Assembly (NCBI GenBank): GCA_902364065.1
Contig: CABJCJ010000024.1
Coordinates: 1 to 44,820, forward strand
Reading direction: 5' to 3'
Origin: Veillonellaceae bacterium SB90
Lineage (GTDB): Bacteria; Bacillota; Negativicutes; Selenomonadales; Selenomonadaceae
DNA length: 44,820 nucleotides
The notes under the pieces are model-generated. The model was not told the origin of the DNA, made no database searches, and saw only the letters and a program-made list of their open reading frames with translations. The translations under genes and the position numbers were made by a program. Below, piece by piece: positions 33,625 through 43,234 of the stretch (position 1 is the first letter of the stretch; every line of letters begins with the position of its first letter).

Positions 33625-34509
33625 ATGATACAATTCAATTTCAATACGATTGCCGAGCTCATGGATCTCGCGGAGAGCCAGCAGGTGCCCGTCCATGAGA
33701 TCGTGCTGGTCCGCGAGATGCACGATTCCCAGCGCACGCGTGAAGCCGTCCTGCAGGAAATGGCGCGGAACTGGCAGGTCATGCAGGATTCCATCGAGCG
33801 CGGCATACGCAATACGGAACGCTCGGTCAGCGGCATGACGGGCGGCGATGCCAGGAAGCTCTACGCGTACCGGCAGAAGGGCTATATGGGCAAGGCTGTC
33901 CTGTCAGCGGCGGCTTATGCCGTGGGCATCAGTGAGGTCAACGCCGTCATGGGCCGCATCGTGGCCTGTCCGACGGCTGGTTCCTGCGGCATCGTGCCCG
34001 CTGCGCTCTACGCCGCCAAGAAGGAAAGCGACCTGAAGGACGACGACATCGTGCTGGCTCTCCTGACGGCTGCCGGCATCGGCATGGTCGTCGACCAGAA
34101 TGCCTCGATTGCCGGCGCTGCCGGCGGCTGCCAGGCGGAATGCGGCACGGCGGCAGGCATGGCGGCGGCCGCGCTTGTCGAGCTGGCGGGCGGCACGCCT
34201 GCGATGATTGGCAATGCGACGGCACTGGCCATCAAGAATCTCCTGGGGCTTGTCTGCGATCCCGTCGCGGGCCTTGTCGAAGTCCCCTGCGTCAAGCGCA
34301 ACGGCTTCGCTGCCGTCACGGCCATGCTCGCGGCCGATATGACGATGGCGGGCGTCACGTCAGTCATCCCCGTCGATGAAGTCATTGCGGCCATGAATGA
34401 GATCGGCCGTGCCCTGCCGAAGTCCCTGCGCGAAACGAGCGAAGCGGGCCTTGCCGTCACGCCGACTGCGAAAAAGATCGAAGCGAGAATCTATCCGGTG
34501 CAGGGCTGA
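33625..34509 (+). CDS. sdaAA: L-serine dehydratase, alpha subunit
   Basis: 294 aa, catalytic half with an oxygen-sensitive [4Fe-4S] cluster. Candidate cluster Cys residues are in CPTAGSCGIVPA, GGCQAECGTAAG and GLVCDPVAGLVEVPC. Gene order beta-alpha with a 22-nt gap is the usual Firmicutes split form. The upstream GGAGAGA serves as ribosome site. Function in an anaerobe fits serine fermentation to pyruvate. Confidence 0.95.
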   Translation: MIQFNFNTIAELMDLAESQQVPVHEIVLVREMHDSQRTREAVLQEMARNWQVMQDSIERGIRNTERSVSGMTGGDARKLYAYRQKGYMGKAVLSAAAYAVGISEVNAVMGRIVACPTAGSCGIVPAALYAAKKESDLKDDDIVLALLTAAGIGMVVDQNASIAGAAGGCQAECGTAAGMAAAALVELAGGTPAMIGNATALAIKNLLGLVCDPVAGLVEVPCVKRNGFAAVTAMLAADMTMAGVTSVIPVDEVIAAMNEIGRALPKSLRETSEAGLAVTPTAKKIEARIYPVQG

Positions 34510-34535
34510 CGATGCTCTCCTGGCTGAGGAAAGTC

Positions 34536-34564
34536 TTGCGTATCTTGCCCGGGCAGTGTAAAAT
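34536..34564 (+). promoter_or_regulatory. Promoter of the exported-protein gene
   Basis: TTGCGT (34536-34541), 17 bp, TAAAAT (34559-34564), about 50 bp before the start codon. Confidence 0.6.
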
Positions 34565-34617
34565 GAGGATAACACTGCGAGATGATTCGCAAGATTATGT
34601 GCAAGGAGAGATATGAT

Positions 34618-35184
34618 ATGAGAAAAATCGTCCAGATGCTGCTCATCGCCTGCCTGGTCGTGCTTGGCACGCAAGTGGCTTTTGCAAATTCGGATAAGGT
34701 CACGGTCCAGGAGGGAGCAGATCTCGCTTCCATCCATCGCCTGGCCATCGGCTCCCCGCTGTATCAGCAGGTCGATCCGAAATCCCCGAACAAGGAGATG
34801 CTGACGCAGATCGTTTATGATTCGAGCCACGTTGCCCGCTGCTACGTCATCTCGTACGATACGATTGCCCAGAACATCAAGCAGAATCACAACATCGACC
34901 TCAAGGCTCTGGATCGCCGCACGGCAGCCAAGAGCTTCAAGGAGTATGTCGGCAATTATGCCGATGCCTACGTCATCCTGACGGTAGCCAACGACAGCCG
35001 CACGACCTTCTTCTTCGATGTCTACAAGGCCGGTACGAACCAGCTGCTCTACACGTATGAGATTCAGGCCAACCGCAGCGAAGCCGATACGGTTGCTACG
35101 TACACGAATCTTTCCGAGCAGTTCTACAAGCATTTTGAGCGTTCCGCCGTGGAGCAGCAGAAGGACAACAGCAAAAAGCAGTAA
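34618..35184 (+). CDS. Exported protein of unknown function
   Basis: 188 aa, not recognised. Signal peptide: MRK, hydrophobic core IVQMLLIACLVVLG, cleavage probably after QVAFA. The mature part (about 165 aa) mixes strands and helices (YDTIAQNIKQNH, YADAYVILTVANDSRTTFFFDVY, QLLYTYEIQANRSE) and ends in a charged tail KDNSKKQ. A single Cys (in VARCYVIS) and no lipobox. It has its own promoter and terminator, AAGGAG 9 nt before ATG 34618. Likely periplasmic in a diderm cell. Confidence 0.82.
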   Translation: MRKIVQMLLIACLVVLGTQVAFANSDKVTVQEGADLASIHRLAIGSPLYQQVDPKSPNKEMLTQIVYDSSHVARCYVISYDTIAQNIKQNHNIDLKALDRRTAAKSFKEYVGNYADAYVILTVANDSRTTFFFDVYKAGTNQLLYTYEIQANRSEADTVATYTNLSEQFYKHFERSAVEQQKDNSKKQ

Positions 35185-35186
35185 GA

Positions 35187-35225
35187 AAAAAGACAAGATG
35201 CCTTTGTGCACCTTGTCTTTTTTTA
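35187..35225. terminator. Bidirectional terminator
   Basis: AAAAAAGACAAG pairs with CTTGTCTTTTTT. T runs exist on both strands, so it can end both the exported-protein gene and the convergent transglycosylase gene. Confidence 0.88.
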
Positions 35226-35236
35226 GATTGTTCTGC

Positions 35237-36064
35237 TCAGTGAGCCAGATAAATCGGCTTGATCTTGGCGTCTTCCGCGATGGTCTTGTCGATATAGCCG
35301 GCGCGGACCATCGCATCGAGGACGACGAACTGGCGTTTTTTTGCCATCATGAAGTCCACGTAGGGGGAGTACAGGGACGGCGCGTTGGGCAGCCCCGCCA
35401 GCATGGCGGCTTCCGGCAGCTGCAGTTCACTCGGACGCTTGCCGAAGTAGCCTTCGGCGGCCTCCTCGATGCCGTAAAAATTCGAGCCGTAGTAAATGGT
35501 ATTGAGGTACATCTCGAGGATTTCATCCTTGGAATAATTGAATTCCATGGCAAGCGAGAGCAGGAATTCTTCTGCCTTGCGGCCAAATGACCGTTCATGC
35601 GTCAGGAAGAGGTTCTTGACGAGCTGCTGGGTGATTGTGCTGGCTCCTTCATCGATCTCTCCCTGCTGCAGGTTGACGAGCGTCGCGCGCATGATGCCTT
35701 CGATATCGAAGCCGTGATGGTCGTAGAAGCGCTTGTCCTCAACGGCGACGACGGCCTGCTGCATCGAGGTGGGGATCTCGTCGATCCTGGTATAGTGGCT
35801 GCGGTCAAGCCGGCTGTTCACGGCCCGCTTGAGGAAGACGATGCGCGAGAGACGCTCACTTATCGTATCGTCGCTGTCATCCGTCAGAGTATTGGAGGGC
35901 GGGTGCTGTTCGGGACGGGGCAGGAAATCGCCTGCAGCCTGCCAGGTATGTGCGGAGAAGATGGCCAAGCCGCCGGAAAGGAAGTACGCGCCCAGGAAGA
36001 CGCAGAGCAACAAAAAAAGAAAGCGGACCAGCCGCTTTGGCGAACGTCTTCTTCGTTTTTTCAT
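35237..36064 (-). CDS. Monofunctional peptidoglycan glycosyltransferase (GT51)
   Basis: 275 aa, membrane-anchored enzyme that polymerises lipid II into glycan strands. Basic N-terminus (MKKRRRRSPKR), one TM (about 12-35), then a GT51 domain with catalytic Glu in AVVAVEDKRFYDHHGFD, the EGASTITQQLVKN motif, RKAEEFLLSLAME and the MYLNTIYYG stretch. No transpeptidase domain follows and the stop comes directly after GT51, so it is MtgA-like rather than a class A PBP. AAGGAG is 13 nt from the ATG, rather far. Confidence 0.92.
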   Translation of the reverse strand: MKKRRRRSPKRLVRFLFLLLCVFLGAYFLSGGLAIFSAHTWQAAGDFLPRPEQHPPSNTLTDDSDDTISERLSRIVFLKRAVNSRLDRSHYTRIDEIPTSMQQAVVAVEDKRFYDHHGFDIEGIMRATLVNLQQGEIDEGASTITQQLVKNLFLTHERSFGRKAEEFLLSLAMEFNYSKDEILEMYLNTIYYGSNFYGIEEAAEGYFGKRPSELQLPEAAMLAGLPNAPSLYSPYVDFMMAKKRQFVVLDAMVRAGYIDKTIAEDAKIKPIYLAH

Positions 36065-36095
36065 CGTTTCGGGTTCACTCCTTTGCTTCTATAAC

Positions 36096-36124
36096 ATTAT
36101 AGCACCCGTTTTGCATTTCGTCAG
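36096..36124 (-). promoter_or_regulatory. Promoter of the transglycosylase gene
   Basis: On the minus strand CTGACG (plus 36119-36124), 17 bp, TATAAT (plus 36096-36101). Confidence 0.5.
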
Positions 36125-36199
36125 CAGGGAAAGAGAGGGCACCTGACAGGTGTGAAGGAAACGCTGACGAAATTTATTTGTAAATGTGTAAAATAGGGG

Positions 36200-36229
36200 T
36201 TGAAAAAATATACATGAAAGATGTATAAT
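36200..36229 (+). promoter_or_regulatory. argC promoter with ArgR-like palindrome
   Basis: TTGAAA (36200-36205), 18 bp, TATAAT (36224-36229). A perfect inverted repeat TATACAT-GAAAG-ATGTATA (36209-36227) covers the spacer and -10 box, as expected for repression. GATGTATAAT (36220-36229) also recurs at the argF -10 region. The match to the ARG-box pattern is looser than at argF. Confidence 0.65.
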
Positions 36230-36285
36230 TATAAACATCAACTCAAGGGGAGGCAGGTGGCCGCCCCGGAAGGAGGACGAAGGTC

Positions 36286-37320
36286 ATGAAAGTCAGTGTT
36301 CTAGGCGCGACCGGCTATGCCGGCGCGGAACTGCTGCGCATCTTATACAGCCATCCGGAGGCAGAGGTGGTGCATATCACATCGGAGAGCCATACGGGAG
36401 AGCCCATTGCATCGCTCTACCCGCATCTGCGAGGCCTGTACGACATGAAGCTGGAAAGCATGAAGGACATCGAGGCCATCGGCAGGGACAGTGATTTCGT
36501 ATTCATCGGTCTGCCGCATGGCCATGCGATGGCCGTCGGCAAGGCCCTCAAGGATCTGCCCGTGCGCATCATCGACCTCGGTGCTGACTACCGCTTCCGC
36601 GATACCTCCGTTTACGAGGCGTGGTACCATGTACCGCACACGGATCCGGAAGCGCCGCGCGTCTACGGCCTGGCGGAACTTTACCGCGAGGAGATTCGCG
36701 ATGCCAAGATCATCGGCAATGCCGGCTGCTTCACGACGGCCAGCATTCTCGCGCTCGCGCCGCTCGCACGCCAGCACCTCATCGATGTCAACACCATCAT
36801 CGTTGATGCCAAGTCCGGCGTTTCGGGCGCAGGCCGATCACCGAAGCAGGCCAATCATTTCCCGGAGCTCTACGACAATTTCCGGGCGTACAATGTGGCG
36901 CATCACCGCCATACGCCGGAGATCGAGCAGGCCATGGAAGACCTTTCGGGCGAGAAGAGCGTCATCAATTTCACGCCGCATCTCGTGCCGATGTCACGCG
37001 GCATCCTCGCGACGTGCTACGCCACACTCAAGGAGGGCGTCGAGCCGGAACTCGTCGATGCGGCCTATGAGAAGATCTATGGCAAGGAATTCTTCATCCG
37101 GCTGCTCGGCCGCGGCGGCTATCCGTCGACGAAAGAGGTCCGCGGTTCGAATTTCTGCGATATTGGCTGGCACATCGACGAGCGCACGCACCGCGTCATC
37201 GTGCTCTCGGCCATCGACAACCTCGTCAAGGGGGCTGCGGGCCAGGCCGTGCAGAACTTCAACATCGCCTGCGGCTTCGATGAGAAGACGGGCCTTGATT
37301 TCGTTCCCATGTACCCTTGA
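36286..37320 (+). CDS. argC: N-acetyl-gamma-glutamyl-phosphate reductase
   Basis: 344 aa, NADPH-dependent third step of arginine/ornithine synthesis. N-terminal nucleotide motif VLGATGYAGAELLRIL; catalytic Cys in IGNAGCFTTAS; VVDAKSGVSGAGR-like segment (VDAKSGVSGAGRSPK) follows. GGAGGA is about 9 nt before the ATG. First gene of the arg cluster. Confidence 0.96.
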   Translation: MKVSVLGATGYAGAELLRILYSHPEAEVVHITSESHTGEPIASLYPHLRGLYDMKLESMKDIEAIGRDSDFVFIGLPHGHAMAVGKALKDLPVRIIDLGADYRFRDTSVYEAWYHVPHTDPEAPRVYGLAELYREEIRDAKIIGNAGCFTTASILALAPLARQHLIDVNTIIVDAKSGVSGAGRSPKQANHFPELYDNFRAYNVAHHRHTPEIEQAMEDLSGEKSVINFTPHLVPMSRGILATCYATLKEGVEPELVDAAYEKIYGKEFFIRLLGRGGYPSTKEVRGSNFCDIGWHIDERTHRVIVLSAIDNLVKGAAGQAVQNFNIACGFDEKTGLDFVPMYP

Positions 37321-37361
37321 CTGTTCTCAAGCACATTCATGCCATTTCAGGAGGAATTTAT

Positions 37362-38576
37362 ATGTTATTCAGTGAAGCAAGTGCCAAAGCGGGCGTCACG
37401 TTCCCGCAGGGCTTTCAGGCAGCCGGCGTCAAGGCCGGCATCAAGAAGAGCGGCAATCTCGATGTCGCTGTGATCTATACGGAGAAGGAAGCGGCAGTAG
37501 CCGGCACGTTCACGCAGAATGCCGTGGCGGCGGCTCCGGTCTTCGCTTCGAAGAAGGTCGTCGCGACGGGCACGGCACATGCCATCACGGCCAATGCCGG
37601 CTGTGCGAATGCCTGCACGGGCGAGCAGGGCGAGAAAGACGCTGCGGCCATGCAGAAAATCACGGCCAAGGCGCTCGGCTGCCAGCCTCTCGATGTCATC
37701 GTTGCCTCGACGGGCGTTATCGGCGTCAATCTGCCGATGGACAAGATGGAAAAGGGCATTGAGCAGGCCGTCAAGGAGCTTTCGGCAGATGGCAGCGTCA
37801 ATGCCGGCAACGCCATCATCACGACGGACACGTATTCCAAATCGTGCGCGACGGAAATCGAGCTCGGCGGCAAGAAGGTGCGCTTCGGTGCCATCGCCAA
37901 AGGGTCGGGCATGATCCAGCCGAACATGGCCACGATGCTCTGCTTCATCACGACGGATGCGGCCATTGACAGCAAGCTGCTGCAGAAGGCACTCTCTGAA
38001 GTTGTCGAGGTTTCCTTCAACATGATTTCCATTGACGGCGATATGAGCACGAACGACATGGCCATCGTCATGGCCAACGGTGCGGCCGGCAATGCGATGA
38101 TTACGGCCGAGAACGAGGATTATGAGACGTTCAAGGCAACGCTCAAGGCAATCTGCCAGGGCCTTGCCAAGCGCATTGCGTCGGACGGCGAAGGCGCGAC
38201 GAAATTCCTGACGGTTCATGTCACGGGCACGAAGTCTTTTGCCGATGCCAAGACAATCGGCATGAGCGTCGCAAAGAGCCCGCTCGTCAAGACGGCGTTC
38301 TTCGGCGAGGACCCGAACTGGGGCCGCGTCATCTGTGCCGTCGGTTATGCCGGTGTGCCGATGGATCCCGAGAAGACAGTTGTGAAGTTTGGCGGCATTC
38401 CCGTCTATGCTGGCGGCGTCGGTGCGGAGTACGATGAGGAGGAATTGCGCAAGGTCATGGCCGAGCACGACATCGTCATCGACATCGATATGGGGGAAGG
38501 CACGGAGGAAGCGACCATCTGGACCTGTGATTTCTCCTATGAATACGTCAAGATCAACGGCGAGTATCACACCTGA
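37362..38576 (+). CDS. argJ: Glutamate N-acetyltransferase / ornithine acetyltransferase
   Basis: 404 aa, moves the acetyl group from N-acetylornithine back to glutamate, closing the cyclic pathway; many ArgJ also acetylate glutamate from acetyl-CoA. No argA is in the window, which fits either role. The self-cleavage site is seen at KGSGMIQPNMATMLCF, with Thr of ATM the nucleophile that starts the beta chain. GGAGG is 7 nt from ATG 37362. The C-terminus EYVKINGEYHT is complete. Confidence 0.95.
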   Translation: MLFSEASAKAGVTFPQGFQAAGVKAGIKKSGNLDVAVIYTEKEAAVAGTFTQNAVAAAPVFASKKVVATGTAHAITANAGCANACTGEQGEKDAAAMQKITAKALGCQPLDVIVASTGVIGVNLPMDKMEKGIEQAVKELSADGSVNAGNAIITTDTYSKSCATEIELGGKKVRFGAIAKGSGMIQPNMATMLCFITTDAAIDSKLLQKALSEVVEVSFNMISIDGDMSTNDMAIVMANGAAGNAMITAENEDYETFKATLKAICQGLAKRIASDGEGATKFLTVHVTGTKSFADAKTIGMSVAKSPLVKTAFFGEDPNWGRVICAVGYAGVPMDPEKTVVKFGGIPVYAGGVGAEYDEEELRKVMAEHDIVIDIDMGEGTEEATIWTCDFSYEYVKINGEYHT

Positions 38577-38641
38577 TTGCAGGCTGTGTCGGAACAAGAC
38601 GCCGCAGGAAGCGCGGAAGCTGGAAAGGAATGTCGTATCGC

Positions 38642-39526
38642 ATGTTTGAAGCAAAGGATAAGGCGGCCATCCTCGTCGAGGCCCTGCCGTACATCCAGGA
38701 ATTTTATGGCAAGACCATCGTCATCAAATACGGCGGCAATGCCATGGTCAATGACGAGCTGAAGGAAAAAGTCATGCAGGATGTCGCGCTGATGAAATAC
38801 GTCGGCATCCGCCCGGTCATCGTGCATGGCGGCGGTCCGGAAATCACGGAATTCCTGCAGAAAGTCGGCAAGGAATCGTCCTTCGTGGCCGGGCTGCGCG
38901 TCACCGATGCCGAAACTGTCGAGATTGCCGAGATGGTCCTCGACGGCAAGGTAAATTCGGAAATCGTAACGCTCCTCAACCGCCGCGGTGTTCACGCCGT
39001 CGGCCTGTCGGGCAAAGATGCCGGCCTCATAGAGGCCCAGAAGAAACTGGCCACGGTTTACGAGGGTGAGGCGGAGAAAAAGGTCGATATCGGCTATGTC
39101 GGCTCGGTGGCGAAAATCAACACGAGCCTCATCGAGGATCTGCTCGATCAGGATTACGTGCCGGTCATCGCGCCGATTGGCGTCGGCCGGGACGGCGAGA
39201 GCTACAACATCAACGCCGATTACGTGGCAGCCGAGATTGCCGGCGCGCTGCAGGCGGAGAAGCTCCTGCTGCTGACGGATATCGAGGGCATCTACAAGGA
39301 CTTCGAGGACAAGTCGTCGTTCCTTTCGACGCTGCATCTGCCGGAGGCACGCGCCTACATCCGCGATGGCATCATCAAGGGCGGCATGATCCCGAAGGTA
39401 GAGGCCTGCCTGACGGCACTCGAGAAGGGAGCGGGCAAGACGCACATCATCGACGGGCGTCTCGATCACTCCATCATTCTCGAGATCTTCACTTCCAAGG
39501 GTATTGGCACGCAGGTCGTGCGCTGA
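38642..39526 (+). CDS. argB: N-acetylglutamate kinase
   Basis: 294 aa, phosphorylates N-acetylglutamate; usually the arginine-feedback step in ArgJ-type pathways. Motifs: TIVIKYGGNAM, VIVHGGGPEI, TDIEGIYKD and KGGMIPKVEACL. Start: AAAGGA (38624-38629) abuts an ATG at 38630 but is 12 nt from ATG 38642. The shorter form begins MFEAKDKAAILVEALPYI as in homologues, so 38642 is preferred. Its TGA overlaps an ATG in the argD frame. Confidence 0.94.
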   Translation: MFEAKDKAAILVEALPYIQEFYGKTIVIKYGGNAMVNDELKEKVMQDVALMKYVGIRPVIVHGGGPEITEFLQKVGKESSFVAGLRVTDAETVEIAEMVLDGKVNSEIVTLLNRRGVHAVGLSGKDAGLIEAQKKLATVYEGEAEKKVDIGYVGSVAKINTSLIEDLLDQDYVPVIAPIGVGRDGESYNINADYVAAEIAGALQAEKLLLLTDIEGIYKDFEDKSSFLSTLHLPEARAYIRDGIIKGGMIPKVEACLTALEKGAGKTHIIDGRLDHSIILEIFTSKGIGTQVVR

Positions 39527-39636
39527 TGTTGCAGCTGCCTGGGAGAAAACCGGATGCTTCTTCCAGGCAGTTTTTGCCGATTGGACCGTTATGTGTAGCC
39601 GGAGAAAATCCGGATAAAGATAAGGATGCGATTTTT

Positions 39637-40845
39637 ATGCAGGAAACGGATAAAGAAATATTTGCCAAGGACGAACAGGATTATCTGCCGGTGTTCAACC
39701 GCTATAAGATTGTCCTTGACCATGGCGAGGGAGCGTATCTCTGGGATAACAACGGCAAGAAGTACCTCGATTTCCTCGGGGGCATCGCCGTCAATGTACT
39801 CGGTCATGATTACGGGCCGCTCGTCACGGCGATTGCTGAGCAGGCAAAGAAGCTCATTCATTGCTCGAACCTCTACTACACCCAGCCGCAGGCTGATGCT
39901 GCCGCAAAGCTCGTCGAGCTCTCGGGTCTCGACAAGGCGTTCTTCGGCAACTCGGGTGCTGAAGCCAACGAGGGTGCCATCAAGATTGCGCGCAAGTACG
40001 CGCATCAGTTCGACCCGGAGAAATCCCAGATTATCACGGCCTGGGACAGCTTCCACGGCCGCACAATCGCGACGCTGACGGCGACGGGCCAGACTAAGTA
40101 TCACGAAGGGTTCGGCCCGCTGCCCGACGGTTTTGACTACGTCCACTACAATGACATCGATGAACTCGAAGCCATGATGAGCGACAAGACGGCTGCCGTC
40201 CTGCTCGAGACGATCCAGGGCGAGGGCGGCGTCTACACGCCGAAGGACGATTATCTCAAGAAGGTTCGTGCACTCTGCGACAAACATCATGCGCTGCTGA
40301 TTTTCGACGAGATCCAGGCGGGCATCGGCCGCAGCGGCAAGTTCTTCGCCTATGAGAAGTACGGCGTCAAGCCGGACATTGTGACGCTGGCCAAGGGCCT
40401 GGCGGGCGGCGTGCCCATCGGTGCCTTCATCGTCACGGATGAAGTCGCGAAGGCCTTTCATGCCGGCGACCACGGCACGACGTTCGGCGGCAATCCGCTG
40501 GCCTGTGCCGCTGCCAATGTCGTGCTCGACACGGTGCCAAAACCGGAGTTCCTCGCGCATGTCGAAGAGGTCGGCAGCTACTTCAAGGGCCAGCTCGAGA
40601 AGCTCCAGAGCAAGCATCCGGCGTTCATCACGGAGGTGCGCGGCGAAGGCCTGATCCTGGGCGCCGAGCTCGCTTCGGCGGAGCACGGACGCGATATCGT
40701 CAATGACTGCCTGGCAAAGGGCGCCATCATCAACTGCACGGCTGGCAAGGTACTGCGCTTCATCCCGCCGCTCATCATCACGAAGGAACAGGTCGATACA
40801 GTCATCCGGACGCTCGATGAGGTACTGGCACATTACGAGCAATGA
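39637..40845 (+). CDS. argD: Acetylornithine aminotransferase
   Basis: 402 aa, PLP enzyme making N-acetylornithine from glutamate. Schiff-base Lys in VTLAKGLAGGVPIGAF, cofactor motif FGNSGAEANEGA, and LLIFDEIQAGIGRSGKFF. I start at ATG 39637 (AAGGATG about 9 nt upstream), where homology-like sequence begins. The same frame is open back to an ATG at 39526 overlapping the argB stop, giving a 37-residue extension that looks unrelated to the family. Confidence 0.94.
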   Translation: MQETDKEIFAKDEQDYLPVFNRYKIVLDHGEGAYLWDNNGKKYLDFLGGIAVNVLGHDYGPLVTAIAEQAKKLIHCSNLYYTQPQADAAAKLVELSGLDKAFFGNSGAEANEGAIKIARKYAHQFDPEKSQIITAWDSFHGRTIATLTATGQTKYHEGFGPLPDGFDYVHYNDIDELEAMMSDKTAAVLLETIQGEGGVYTPKDDYLKKVRALCDKHHALLIFDEIQAGIGRSGKFFAYEKYGVKPDIVTLAKGLAGGVPIGAFIVTDEVAKAFHAGDHGTTFGGNPLACAAANVVLDTVPKPEFLAHVEEVGSYFKGQLEKLQSKHPAFITEVRGEGLILGAELASAEHGRDIVNDCLAKGAIINCTAGKVLRFIPPLIITKEQVDTVIRTLDEVLAHYEQ

Positions 40846-40891
40846 CGCGCAAACTGCATCAATCCGTAAAATTTATGGTACGGTACAACGA

Positions 40892-40956
40892 TTTGCATAT
40901 AAATGCAAAAAAAATGCATATCTACACTTTTCAAGCGGCCATAATTGATGTATAAT
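40892..40956 (+). promoter_or_regulatory. argF promoter with perfect ARG-box-like palindrome
   Basis: TTTGCATATAAATGCAAA (40892-40909) is an 18-bp perfect palindrome with the ARG-box layout (outer half-sites, AT-rich centre). A further ATGCATA follows at about 40914. The -35 TTTTCA (40928-40933) is 17 bp from TATAAT (40951-40956). GATGTATAAT (40947-40956) matches the argC -10 region. argFGH can thus be expressed separately from argCJBD. Confidence 0.75.
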
Positions 40957-41000
40957 ATGCAGTAAACACGGACATCTATTACAGTGTGGGAGGTCATCCA

Positions 41001-41933
41001 ATGTTGAAAGGAAAAGATATGTTATCCATCCACGATCTTTCGGTGGATGAGGTACAGGAAATCCTGGCACTTGCCAAGGAACTCAAAGCCAAACAGAAAG
41101 CTGGTATTCCGCATCAGCTGCTCAAGGGGAAGACGCTCGGCATGATTTTCGAGAAGTCCTCGACGCGAACCCGAGTCTCCTTTGAGACGGGCATGTACCA
41201 GCTCGGCGGACAGGCTCTTTTCCTTTCCAACCGCGATCTCCAGCTCGGGCGCGGCGAACCCATCCGTGATACGGCCCGTGTGCTTTCCCGTTACCTCGAT
41301 GGCATCATGATCCGCACGTACGGCCATGACCGTGCGACGGAGATGGCCAAATGGGCGGACATCCCCGTCATCAATGCCCTGACGGATCTTCTGCATCCCT
41401 GCCAGGTCCTCACGGACCTTCTGACGATCCAGGAGTACAAGGGCAAGGACCTCAAGGGCCTCAAGATGGCTTATGTCGGCGACGGCAACAACATGACGAA
41501 TTCCTTCCTCTATGGCTGTGCCAAGGCCGGCATGACGTTTGTCGCCGCGACGCCTGAGGATTATCGGCCGAATGCCGAAGTCGTCAAGAATGCTCTCGAG
41601 GACGCCAAGGAGACCGGTGCTTCACTCAGTCTCGTCACGGACCCGAAGGAAGCTGTCAAGGACGCGGATATCGTCGTGACGGATACCTGGGCCAGCATGG
41701 GACAGGAAGCCGAGCACGAGGAGCGCAAGAAGATCTTCGCTCCGTATCAGGTCAATGCTGAGCTCCTGAAGGGAGCGGACAAGCGCGTCATCGTCATGCA
41801 CTGCCTGCCGGCTTACCGCGGGGAAGAGATCACGGCCGACGTCTTCGAGGCCAATGCGGATGTCATCTTTGACGAGGCGGAGAACCGCCTGCACACGCAG
41901 AAGGCCATCATGGCACTGACCATGGCGGACTGA
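41001..41933 (+). CDS. argF: Ornithine carbamoyltransferase
   Basis: 310 aa, makes citrulline from ornithine and carbamoyl phosphate. Carbamoyl-phosphate loop FEKSSTRTRVSFE; ornithine-site motif MHCLPAYRGEEI; HPCQ in LLHPCQVLTDLL. GGGAGGT lies 6-7 nt before ATG 41001; a short upstream frame from 40986 overlaps the ribosome site. Biosynthetic context (argGH downstream, no arcA/arcC) argues for ArgF rather than catabolic ArcB. Confidence 0.96.
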   Translation: MLKGKDMLSIHDLSVDEVQEILALAKELKAKQKAGIPHQLLKGKTLGMIFEKSSTRTRVSFETGMYQLGGQALFLSNRDLQLGRGEPIRDTARVLSRYLDGIMIRTYGHDRATEMAKWADIPVINALTDLLHPCQVLTDLLTIQEYKGKDLKGLKMAYVGDGNNMTNSFLYGCAKAGMTFVAATPEDYRPNAEVVKNALEDAKETGASLSLVTDPKEAVKDADIVVTDTWASMGQEAEHEERKKIFAPYQVNAELLKGADKRVIVMHCLPAYRGEEITADVFEANADVIFDEAENRLHTQKAIMALTMAD

Positions 41934-42026
41934 CCGTATTTGCCGTTTGCATCGTGAAATCGCCTGCTGAAGGGACCTTGAGGGAAACCCGCAGCGGGGG
42001 AGATATAAGAAAAGAGGTTATTTATT

Positions 42027-43234
42027 ATGGCTAAGATCAAGAAAGTCGTACTCGCTTATTCTGGCGGTCTGGACACCTCCGTTATCATTCCCTGGCTCAA
42101 GGAGCATTACGATGGCTGCGAAGTCATTGCCTGCTGCGCCGATGTCGGCCAGGGCGATGAACTCAATGCCGTTCATGACAAGGCCCTGAAATCCGGTGCT
42201 TCCAAGGTCTACATCGAAGACCTCAAGGAAGAGTTCCTCAAGGAATACGTCTGGCCGACGCTCAAGGCCGGTGCTGTCTACGAGGACAAGTACCTGCTCG
42301 GCACGTCGTTCGCACGTCCGATCATCGCCAAGAAGCTCGTCGAGATTGCCAAGAAAGAGGGCGCTGACGCCATCGCTCACGGCGCTACGGGCAAGGGCAA
42401 CGACCAGGTCCGCTTTGAGCTGACGGTCAAGGCACTGGCTCCGAACATCACGCTGATCGCTCCGTGGCGTGAGTGGGATCTCGATTCCCGTTCGGCTGAG
42501 ATCGAATACGCCAAGAAGCACGGCATCCCCATTGCCACGGAGAACAAGACGTACTCCATGGACCGCAACATCTGGCATCTCTCCCATGAGGGCTCTGATC
42601 TCGAGGATCCGGCCAACGAGCCGCACAACAGCATGTTCCTGATCTCCAAGGCTCCTGAGGATGCACCGGACAAACCGGAATACGTCACGGTTGACTTCGA
42701 GAAGGGCGAGCCGGTTGCTGTCAACGGCAAGAAGATGGACCCCGTCGCTCTCTTGACGGAGCTCAACGAGATCGGTGCGCGCAACGGCGTCGGCATCGTC
42801 GACATCTGCGAGAACCGCCTCGTCGGCATGAAGTCCCGCGGTGTCTATGAGAATCCGGGCGGATCCATCCTCTACTATGCACATCGCGAGCTCGAGTATC
42901 TCTGCCTCGACCGCATGACGTTCCATTTCAAGCAGCATGTCGCTGTCCGCTTCGGCGAGCTCGTTTACGACGGCATGTGGTTCTGCCAGCTGCGCGAGGC
43001 TCTTTCGGCCTTCGTCGACAGCACGCAGCAGACGGTTACGGGCACGGTCAAGCTCAAGCTCTACAAGGGCAACATCATTTCCGCCGGTTCCACGAGCCCG
43101 TATTCTCTCTACAGCAAGGAATTCGTCACATTCGAGCACGATGACGTTTACAACCAGGCTGATGCGACGGGCTTCATCAACCTCTTCGGCCTGCCGCTCA
43201 AGGTACGTGCCCTGATGCAGGAGAAAACCCAGAA

